Position numbers and translations under genes: made by a program. The notes under the pieces are model-generated. The model had not been told where the DNA came from, searched no databases, and saw only the letters and a program-made list of their open reading frames with translations. Of a DNA stretch of 64,000 nucleotides, positions 1-7,708 are shown in pieces; the stretch's first letter is position 1, and each line of letters opens with the position of its first letter. Origin of the DNA: CAZABP01 sp964483245 (lineage in GTDB: Bacteria; Planctomycetota; UBA1135; UBA2386); contig CAZABP010000021.1 of assembly GCA_964483245.1 (NCBI GenBank), forward strand, positions 18,842-82,841. Direction: 5' to 3'.

Positions 1-1826
1 GCGCGCGGCTCGTGTCCGCCTCGCACGACCGCAAGGTGCGGATCTGGGACGTGGCCAGCGGCAAGCAGCTCGTCGAGTTCGCCGGACATCCGTTTCCGGC
101 GGGCGGCGCGGCGTTCAGCGGCGACGGCACGCTCGTAGCATCGTGCAGCTACGACCGCCCGCCCGGGACCGTGGTCGGCACGGTGCACATCTGGCGCGCC
201 GCGGACGGTGAGCTCGTGCGCACGCTGCACGGTGGCCGCAAACCGCTCAGCGAGGTGCGGTTCTCACCGGATGGCAGCACGATCGCGGCCGGCTCGTGGG
301 ACTTCTGTGTGTTCCTGTGGGATGCGACGTCCGACGCCGAGCCGCGCAAGCTGCCGATGCCGGACGAGGGGAAGTACAACGCCGTCGACGCGATCGCGTT
401 TTCGCCGGATGGGACGCAGATCGCCGCGTCGTCGAAGGACGACACGGCGCGCGTCTGGGACCTGACCAGCGGAGAGCTGCGCCTGACGCTGCGCGGCCAT
501 GCAAACTACGTCAGCACTGTGCGGTTCTCGCCGGATGGCCGCACGCTGGCGACCGGCTCGACCGACGAGACCGTGCGGCTTTGGGATGCGCGCGACGGTT
601 CGCTGCAGGGCATCCTGCGCGGGCAGGCGGGTCCGGTGCACGCGCTCGCGTTCACGCAGGATGGCGCGCGGCTGTGGAGCGGTGGGGGGGACCGCAAGCT
701 GCGCAGCTGGGATGCGCGCAGTCGTTGGTACGGACGGACCGAGCTGCGCACGAGCCAGGCTGCGTACTCGGCAGTCTGGTCCGCGGACGGCGCCCGGCTG
801 GCCACCTGCAGCTTCGATGGACGGATCCAGCTCTGGGACACGCGGGACTGGAGCCTGCTCGGCTCGCGGCAGGCGCATCCGCGCAAGGATTCGTGCCATG
901 CGCTGGCGTTCAGCCCAGATGCGAAGCGGATCTATTCGGCGTCGTACGACAAGACCGTCGGAATCTGGGATGCGCTGACGCTGGCCGAACTCGGGCGGCT
1001 GCAGCACGACGCCGGGCTGTACGTGATGCGCCTCGCGCCGGACGGCCGGATGCTGGCGTGCGGACTCACGAACGGAAAAGTGTGGCTGTGGGATCTCGAG
1101 GCGATGGAGCGGCGCGCCGTGCTCGATCCAGCGGGTGGCGCAGTCCACGACCTCGCGTTCCGCGCCGACTCCACGGCGCTCGCGGTAGCGACGCAGAACG
1201 GCGCGCTCGGGGTGTGGAGCGTTGCCGACGGAAGTCGTGTGGGTGCTCTCGCCGATCCGGACGCCGTCGTGCGAGCCTGCGCGTTCCACACCGATGGTCG
1301 TCTGGTGACCGGGGATGGGCGCGGCGTCGTGCGCGTGTGGGACGTCGCAGCAGCACGCGAGGTCGGCAGCACACAGGCGTTGCCGAACGGCATCGCGCGG
1401 ATCGCGATCAGCGCCGACGGCAAGCGCGCCGCCGCTGTCGCGCGCGAGGTCGCGATCGTCGATCTGGACGCGATGGAGACGACGCTCGTCATGAACCCGC
1501 ATCGGGAGTCGATGTGGTTCTGCGCATGGGCGCCGCAGGGCGAGCAGCTCGCGACCGTCGCGATGGATGGCACGGTCGGGATCCACGACGTGCGGCCTCT
1601 GGCCGAGCGGCTCGTGCAGGCGGGGTTCCATGAGATCGCGCGCGAGTCGGCGGCGAAGCGGATCGACGAGCAACTCGCCGCTGGCGCGGATCTCGTGGAG
1701 CTGGCGGCGAAGGTGCCGGCGACGGATCACGCGCTGCGCGCCGAGATCACGCGGCGGTTCGCAGCGCGGCTCCCAGGTCCGGAGCCGATGCCGCGCACCG
1801 GGGACGGGGCCGGGACCGGGCGTTGA
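1..1826 (+). CDS. WD40 repeat protein, 5' end outside window
   Basis: The reading frame is open from the left edge (bases 3-11 encode A-R-L before the first in-frame GTG at 12), so this is the C-terminal part of a longer protein. It consists of about a dozen WD40 units with the usual core of FSPDG followed some 20 residues later by V-R-I/L-W-D (for example SASHDRKVRIWD at the start and FSPDGRTLATGSTDETVRLW near residue 175). The last ~65 residues are a helical, non-WD tail ending in a G/P/R-rich stretch. In planctomycetes such propellers are often fused to Ser/Thr kinases, but the N-terminus is not visible here. WD40 propellers are protein-interaction platforms; no catalytic role can be assigned. 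Confidence 0.85.
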   Translation, partial: ARLVSASHDRKVRIWDVASGKQLVEFAGHPFPAGGAAFSGDGTLVASCSYDRPPGTVVGTVHIWRAADGELVRTLHGGRKPLSEVRFSPDGSTIAAGSWDFCVFLWDATSDAEPRKLPMPDEGKYNAVDAIAFSPDGTQIAASSKDDTARVWDLTSGELRLTLRGHANYVSTVRFSPDGRTLATGSTDETVRLWDARDGSLQGILRGQAGPVHALAFTQDGARLWSGGGDRKLRSWDARSRWYGRTELRTSQAAYSAVWSADGARLATCSFDGRIQLWDTRDWSLLGSRQAHPRKDSCHALAFSPDAKRIYSASYDKTVGIWDALTLAELGRLQHDAGLYVMRLAPDGRMLACGLTNGKVWLWDLEAMERRAVLDPAGGAVHDLAFRADSTALAVATQNGALGVWSVADGSRVGALADPDAVVRACAFHTDGRLVTGDGRGVVRVWDVAAAREVGSTQALPNGIARIAISADGKRAAAVAREVAIVDLDAMETTLVMNPHRESMWFCAWAPQGEQLATVAMDGTVGIHDVRPLAERLVQAGFHEIARESAAKRIDEQLAAGADLVELAAKVPATDHALRAEITRRFAARLPGPEPMPRTGDGAGTGR

Positions 1827-1917
1827 GTGGCGAGTGCCGGCGGCGCCCGTCCGGTCGCGGCAGCGCGTGGCCAGACCGTGCAGGGCAGTTCCGCGTAACA
1901 GCCCCTGCGTCCTCCGG

Positions 1918-1946
1918 ATGCATCGGGAAAGGAGTCCCCGATGCAT
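1918..1946 (+). promoter_or_regulatory. Hairpin holding RBS in loop and start codon in stem
   Basis: A perfect 10-bp inverted repeat, ATGCATCGGG (1918-1927) and CCCGATGCAT (1937-1946), encloses a 9-base loop AAAGGAGTC. The loop carries the Shine-Dalgarno sequence GGAG (1931-1934) and the 3' arm contains the ATG start codon (1941-1943) of the downstream secreted protein. The same structure occurs before the paralogue at 5534. The arrangement would occlude the start codon while presenting the SD; translational control is inferred. Confidence 0.6.
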
Positions 1947-4106
1947 GTCCGCGCGCTGTTCCTGTCCTGCACCCTTGCGGCGCTCGTCCCGGCCCAGGAG
2001 CGGCAGCTCCCGGTGCTCGGCAGATTCTCGGTCCCACTGCACACGGCGCCTGACGATCCGACTGCCGGCGCGTACGGCATCTGGGGCGCGGGCCACGACT
2101 ACAAGGTCTCGTTCCACACCGGCTTCCGGTTCTTCCCCCGTTGCGGCGCGCAGGCTCGCAACCAGCCCCTCGCGTGGCGGACCGAAGCCGTGCGCTTCGG
2201 CGACGAACCGCTGTTCGAAGGCGGCGACCGCGTCGGTGGCCGTGACGGTGACTGGCGCTACCAGTTCCGCCACCCCGGCGTCGTGGAGAGTTACGAACTG
2301 CGCACCGACCGCGTCGAGCAGGTGTTCACGATCCTCGCGGCGCCGGCGACGGGAGGCGACCTCCGGATCAGCGGCACGCCCACGACCGAGCTCGTCCCGG
2401 CGTCGAAGTCGTGGGACGACGCCGTGCCATTCGTCGACGAGACGAAGACCGAGCGCCTGCAGTTGACGCGGGCAACCGGTGCCGACGCTCGCGCTCGCGC
2501 AGTCCCGGTGCGGCGCAGCCATGTCGATGGCCGGCTCGAGCTCACGATCGCGGCCGAGGATCTCGCCGGCCTGCGCTACCCGATCACGGTGCGCCAGTCG
2601 TTCTGCATCGTCGTGGTGTTGGAGGGGCCGGAGTACTCCGACGTGGATTCGGTGAGCTGGATCCACGAGGACCGGTACCTCGCCGTCACCAGCCACTGGG
2701 GCCAGGCCGACGCGGACAGCTATGCGTTCATGATCCGCGCCTCCGGAGAGCTGCAGTTGTTCTGGGCGGATCTGAACAGCGCCTGGAGCACGGAGCGGCC
2801 GCGGCTCGGGGCTGCGGGCGATTGGATCTCGATCAGTGGTCAGCGCACCTATACGCAGCCGGTCACCTCCGCGGTGTTCCTGTACCGGCAGGAGATCCCC
2901 CCGGCGTATGGATTGAATCTCGGCGCGTTGTTCTGGACTCCGGTGACGCCCGGCTACACCCAGCGCAATCCGAGCCTCGACAACTCGTTCACGACGGCCG
3001 GGACCTACGTGACCTGGCAGGAGGACCTGACGTCGACGAACGCGGACACGCAGACGACGCGCGTCGTGGCCGCGCGTTGGAGCGCCGGCAGCTTCGAGCC
3101 GAAGTGGATCATCGCGGAAGGCGCGCTGTTCGACGCCGAGGACCCGGTTGGCGAATCTGGCTATGTGTTCTGGAGGCACCAACCGAACCTGAACTTCCTG
3201 CCAGCACAGATCTACGCGCGCCGGATCGACAAGACCGGCCCTGCGTCCGGGCCGATCCTGCATGTGTCCGCCGCGCATGCCGGCGCTGCCTGCGCGCGCC
3301 CGCTGCCAGGCATCGGGCCCCGCGGGTGGTACTCCCGGGGGATCTGCGCGTACGAGTTCACGCAAGGAAGCGATCGCGGGATCGCGGTCGCCATGCTTGC
3401 AGTGACCTTGGACGACTTGACCGTCTCCGGCACACGCGAGTTATGGCGATCGACCGAGAGTCGCAAGCTGCACGACGTGGCGATCGTCACGAACGACTGC
3501 CATTGGCACGTGCTGTACGAACGTGCCGGCCAGTTCCAGGCGCGGCGGCTGGGCCGCACCGGCGGCACGGTCGTGAACGAGCTGCTCGCGACCGGGGCCG
3601 TCAACACGGCGTGCTTCGGCGAGCCGTGGAGCGAAGCCACGAAGCTGCTGGCGCCGATCTACTACGCACACAGCGCAGTCCCCGACCGGATCGTGCTGCG
3701 CGCGATCTCGCTGGCTGCGGACGCGGGCGCTTCGGAATACGGCGACCAGTGTGGCGGGAGACTGGATGCCACGATCCATGCTGCATTCGTCGGTCAAGGA
3801 CATGCCGGTGGCGAGGTCCTGCTCGGGCTTCTAGGCCCACCGCCGGGCACGACGTGCCATCTCTGGGCTGCCGGCGGTTCGGGCGCGAGCCCGCTGTTCG
3901 GTGGGTGCACGTTCCGGCTCGACCAGAGCGCAGCGGTGATCCAGACGATCACGTCGTTCCAGACACCGCTTCCGATGAAGCTCGTGATTCCGCTCGCAGA
4001 CGATCCGGTGTTCTTCGGCGACCTCTACTTCCAGGTCACCTGGCAGGATCCGTCGTTCCCGGCGATCACGCGCGCCACGAACGGAGTCGAAGTGCGCGTC
4101 CGTTGA
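1941..4106 (+). CDS. Secreted protein of unknown function (paralogue A)
   Basis: The 721-residue product begins with a clear Sec signal peptide (MHVRALFLSCTLAALVPAQ, cleavage after PAQ). The body is beta-rich with many W/Y/G residues and no catalytic motif that I recognise. The C-terminal ~100 residues (LWAAGGSG..., ending GDLYFQVTWQDPS...TNGVEVRVR) form a beta-sandwich-like tail of a type common in secreted planctomycete proteins. A strong SD (GGAG, 6 bases before ATG) fixes the start and lies in the loop of a hairpin. A close paralogue starts at 5534 and shares the leader, signal peptide and the full length. The gene converges on a DUF6807 gene. Function unknown; extracytoplasmic location is well supported. 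Confidence 0.85.
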   Translation: MHVRALFLSCTLAALVPAQERQLPVLGRFSVPLHTAPDDPTAGAYGIWGAGHDYKVSFHTGFRFFPRCGAQARNQPLAWRTEAVRFGDEPLFEGGDRVGGRDGDWRYQFRHPGVVESYELRTDRVEQVFTILAAPATGGDLRISGTPTTELVPASKSWDDAVPFVDETKTERLQLTRATGADARARAVPVRRSHVDGRLELTIAAEDLAGLRYPITVRQSFCIVVVLEGPEYSDVDSVSWIHEDRYLAVTSHWGQADADSYAFMIRASGELQLFWADLNSAWSTERPRLGAAGDWISISGQRTYTQPVTSAVFLYRQEIPPAYGLNLGALFWTPVTPGYTQRNPSLDNSFTTAGTYVTWQEDLTSTNADTQTTRVVAARWSAGSFEPKWIIAEGALFDAEDPVGESGYVFWRHQPNLNFLPAQIYARRIDKTGPASGPILHVSAAHAGAACARPLPGIGPRGWYSRGICAYEFTQGSDRGIAVAMLAVTLDDLTVSGTRELWRSTESRKLHDVAIVTNDCHWHVLYERAGQFQARRLGRTGGTVVNELLATGAVNTACFGEPWSEATKLLAPIYYAHSAVPDRIVLRAISLAADAGASEYGDQCGGRLDATIHAAFVGQGHAGGEVLLGLLGPPPGTTCHLWAAGGSGASPLFGGCTFRLDQSAAVIQTITSFQTPLPMKLVIPLADDPVFFGDLYFQVTWQDPSFPAITRATNGVEVRVR

Positions 4107-4168
4107 TCCGTGCGCCGGAGTGACTGCGCTCCGCTGCCAAACGATCGACTGGTGGCTCGACGGGCAGC

Positions 4169-5452
4169 TCAGCGCAGGATCTTCGGTAGCGGCGGTTCGA
4201 TCCATTCGCGCCAGCGGGCATCGAGGAACTGCGGCGTGAATCGGGTGTACGCCCAGTCGCTGGCCACGATCAGTCGATAGCGCAGCACAAGCGGGATCCC
4301 GGGCTGCAGCGTGTGCCTTCGAAACGCGCCGAAGCGGCCGTACGCGCGCGTCGACCACTGCGGTGGATCGCCGTTCTGCGGGTGGTCGAGCATCGCGATC
4401 TGCTGCGTCTCACCGGCGAGCGGGAACCGGATCGCGCACCACCGGCCGCCGCTCCAGATGTCGTTGCCGGCGGGTTGCGAGTCGGCCGGGCGGACGAATG
4501 CGGTCGCGTCCGGGTTGTCGTGGACCGCCTGCGCGGCGCGGATCTGAAATCCGCCGTGGTGTGGATCGCCGTCGAGCTCGATCGGTTGGAAGGCGAGCAG
4601 TTCGATCTCGTAGTCGAGGTACTGTCCCCACTTCCACGAGCACCAGTCCGTGACCTGCCGCCGTTCGGTCAGCACTACGTCCTCACCGTCACACCATCGC
4701 AGTCGGCGTGCGAGCGTCGCGTGCGCATGTCCGAGCCATTCACGCTCCGGCTCGAATCGATCGTGGCGGATCGTCGCCGCCTCCTTGCAATGCCAGAAGT
4801 CGAGCATGCGACCACCCGCGCGGACTTTGTTCCAGCCCAGGAACACGCCACGGTGGTGCGGATAGCTGCCGCCGAGCCCCTTCGTCAATGGCTGGTCGCC
4901 GTGTGGCACGAAGAGCGTGTCGTACGTCTTGCAGGTTGCTTCCCTCCGCTCTGGGTCGAATCGAAGACACGCCTGCGCAAGTCTCGGTGCGGGCGGGTCG
5001 AGTCCAAGGAAACGGTAGGTGAGGGTGCGCTGCTCGAAGTCGACCTGCGTCTCGAACCATGGCTTCGCCGGTTTGCGCTCGAGCTCGATCACGTAGCTGT
5101 AGCTGTCGGACCATGAATCCGACATCAGGGTGTAGATCCGCACGGCCGGGGTCGCAGTGTCCAGCCCGATCAACTCGACGTCCGCACACTCCTGCAAACC
5201 GAGCATGCATCCGGACGCTGCGTGGTACCTCCACGTCCTTGCGACTGTCCGCTGCCGCGCCGTCCAACCCTTCAACAGCGCGGGGTCGACCAGCTCCGGC
5301 TGCGGCAGCGTCCAGATCATCGGCGAGTACGACTGGTTCTCCCGCGTGAGCTCCAACGTGCGCAACCGGACGTTGTCCTGCGCACGAGCGGTCCCTGCAA
5401 GCGCCGCTAGCAGCAACAGCTGTCCGACTCTGCGTAGGTTCCGCCGGTGCAT
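4169..5452 (-). CDS. DUF6807 (PmoA-like) secreted protein
   Basis: The product is 427 residues when started at the ATG at 5452 (MHRRNLRRVGQLLLLAALAG), which gives a signal peptide ending near ARAQ; the frame stays open further upstream but that stretch overlaps the paralogue gene and has no protein-like character. The motif SYPHHRGVFLGWNKV, followed by a D-F-W-H segment and the later GGFQIRAA and RFPLAGE blocks, matches the DUF6807/PmoA-like family common in Planctomycetota, Verrucomicrobiota and Bacteroidota, often near sugar-catabolic genes. The biochemical activity of the family is not established; the methane oxygenase label sometimes attached to it should not be taken literally. It is divergent from paralogue B (81-base gap) and convergent with paralogue A. 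Confidence 0.85.
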   Translation of the reverse strand: MHRRNLRRVGQLLLLAALAGTARAQDNVRLRTLELTRENQSYSPMIWTLPQPELVDPALLKGWTARQRTVARTWRYHAASGCMLGLQECADVELIGLDTATPAVRIYTLMSDSWSDSYSYVIELERKPAKPWFETQVDFEQRTLTYRFLGLDPPAPRLAQACLRFDPERREATCKTYDTLFVPHGDQPLTKGLGGSYPHHRGVFLGWNKVRAGGRMLDFWHCKEAATIRHDRFEPEREWLGHAHATLARRLRWCDGEDVVLTERRQVTDWCSWKWGQYLDYEIELLAFQPIELDGDPHHGGFQIRAAQAVHDNPDATAFVRPADSQPAGNDIWSGGRWCAIRFPLAGETQQIAMLDHPQNGDPPQWSTRAYGRFGAFRRHTLQPGIPLVLRYRLIVASDWAYTRFTPQFLDARWREWIEPPLPKILR

Positions 5453-5510
5453 CGAGCACGCTTGTACCGCCGATCCCAGCTCCGCGCGTAACAGCCACCG
5501 TTTCCTCCGG

Positions 5511-5539
5511 ATGCATCGGGAAAGGAGCCCCCGATGCAC
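5511..5539 (+). promoter_or_regulatory. Second RBS-loop/start-codon hairpin
   Basis: The arm TGCATCGGG (5512-5520) pairs with CCCGATGCA (5530-5538), with an A/C mismatch at the base of the stem relative to the first copy. The 9-base loop AAAGGAGCC again contains GGAG, and the ATG (5534-5536) is in the 3' arm. Twenty or more bases upstream are also shared with the copy at 1918. Confidence 0.55.
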
Positions 5540-7695
5540 GCCCGCGCCCTGATCGTGTCCTGCACCCTTGCCGCGCTTGTCCCGGCCCAGGAGCGACCGC
5601 TCCCGGTGCTCGGCAAGTTCACGGTCCCGCTGCACAGCGCCCCGGACGATCCGATCGCCGGCGCCTACGGAATGTGGGGCGCCGGCCACGACTACAAGGT
5701 CTCGTTCCACGACGGCTTCCGGTTCTTTCCGCGCCTGGGACGGGATGCGCCGTCCAATCTTCCGCTCGCGTGGCGGACCGAGGCCGTGCGTTTCGGCAGC
5801 AAGCCGCTGTTCGAAGGGGGCGACACGCGCGGCGGCCGCGACGGCGACTGGCGCTACCAGTTCCGCCACCCGGGCGTCGTCGAGGCGTACGAGATCCGCG
5901 CCGACGGCGTCGAGCAGTCGTTCACGGTGCTGTCGGGACCGGCGACCGGCGGTGATCTGTGCATCGCCGGCCGGCTCGAGACCGAACTCGTGCCGGCAGC
6001 GAGATCGTGGGACCAGTCCGTGCAATTCGTCGACGAGCGCAAGGTCGCCCGCGTGACGCTTGGATCCAGCGTTGCCAGTGATGCGCGGGGCCGGCCGTTG
6101 CCGGTCGCACGCCGCTACGTGGATGGGCTGCTCGAGCTACGGGTCGTCGCTGCCGACCTGATCGGCGCGCTGTTCCCGATCCGGATCCGGCAGCTGTCCA
6201 GCGCCGTGCCGATCCTGGGCGGAAACGACTACCGCGACATCGACTTCACCTGCTGGATCAGTGACGGCTATCTCGTCGTGACCAGTTCCTGGTCGCAGGG
6301 CGATGCCGACAGCTATGGCTTCCACCTGATCGATCCCTTCACGCCGCAGCTGTTCTGGGCCGACATCACGAGCCACTGGTCGACCGAGCATCCGCGCGTC
6401 GCATGTGGCCCCTTTGGCCTCGTGCGTACCGCGTTCCAGCGCATGCACTCGAATCCATCGGTGACTTCCGTGCTTATGTACACCGCGGACCTGACCACGG
6501 CCGGAGGCCTGAACATCGGCGCCTGGGCGAATGCACCAACCACGGTCGGCTACACGCAGCGGAACCCGGAGCTCGACGTCGACATGTTCGAAGGCACGAT
6601 TCTCGTCTGGCAGGAGGATCTGACCACGACGAATGCGGACACGGCGACGACCCGCGTAGTCGCTGCGCCGTACCGGTTCGTGACCAACAGCTTCCCGGTC
6701 AAGTGGATCGTCGCCGAGGGCCCGCTGTTCGACACCGCCAATCCGGTCATCGATGGCGGCTTCGTGTTCTGGCAGCACCAGCCGAACCTGAACTTCCTGC
6801 CGTCGCAGATCTTCGCGCGCGCGATCGACGGCAACGGACCGAAGCCGGGGCCGTACCTGCACGTCTCCTCGGCGCACGCGGGTGCCGCGTGCACGCGCCC
6901 ACGTGCGGCGCTCGGGGATACGTCCCTCCCGCAGAAGGGCATCTGTGTCTACGAATACGCCGAGAACGGCAACGAAGGCCTCGGCCTGGCGATGTTCGAG
7001 GCCGGCGCCATCACACTGACCCGTGATCTGTGGCGTTCCTCACAACCGAGCAAGCTGCACGACGTCTGCGTGACCAACACGAAACAGCACTTCTACCTGC
7101 TGACCGAGCGCGCCGGCACGCTGCAGACCGAGCGGCTGGGGCATTCGGGTGGTCGCGTTGCCATCGACACGATCCACATCGGCACCGCTGCCGCGGCGTG
7201 CGTCGGACCGCACTGGGGCCCGAGCGGCTCGTCACAGATCCCGGTCTGTTCGTGCGGAACACGGCGCCCGATGCCGTGATGCTGCGCACCGTGACGTTTG
7301 CGGCCGACGCGGACACATCGTCGTATGGAGTGTCCTGCGGCGGGTCGTTGACGGACGCGCCGTTCGGCTATGGCAACGCGCTCGCCTACGCCGGAGGCGT
7401 GATGCTGCTGGCATGCAGCGGACCCACGCATGGCACGTCGTGTCAGCTCTGGGTCGCCGGCGGCAGTGGATCGTCGACGCTGCCGGGCGGCTGCACGCTC
7501 CTGCTGGACGCGAGTGCGAGCGTGCTGCAGGCGTTCTCGTTCAGCATGAACAGCCCGAGCGGGAACCTGCTCTCCATCCCGTTGCCGGACGATCCGGTGT
7601 TCGTCGGTGACCTGTACTTCCAGGTGACCTGGCAGGATCCGAGCAACTCCACGATCACGAAGACCACGAACGGGATCGAAGCGCGGATCCGCTGA
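5534..7695 (+). pseudogene. Secreted protein paralogue B, frameshifted
   Basis: This is the paralogue of the gene at 1941. Residues 1-560 lie in one frame (stop at 7277-7279) and the remaining ~150 residues in the next frame, ending at 7695. The two parts align end to end with paralogue A: ...CVGPHWGP then ERLVTDPGLF..., and the conserved tail GDLYFQVTWQDPS...TNGIEARIR. The break falls at GGGG (7215-7218): one extra G restores H-W-G-P-E-R-L-V in a single frame. It may therefore be a sequencing or assembly error, a true recent pseudogene, or (less likely) programmed slippage. The signal peptide (MHARALIVSCTLAALVPAQ) and RBS hairpin are intact, and no other damage is seen. Function unknown. Confidence 0.8.
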
Positions 7696-7708
7696 TCCAC
7701 GTGCCGGC

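Noticed and set aside
264..3365. 1033-residue open frame on the minus strand
   Set aside because: Antiparallel to the WD40 and secreted genes; the translation is R/P/A-rich without domains. Typical shadow of high-GC coding sequence.
4195..4210. GGTTCGATCC resembling a tRNA T-arm
   Set aside because: It lies inside the DUF6807 coding sequence and no cloverleaf can be built around it.
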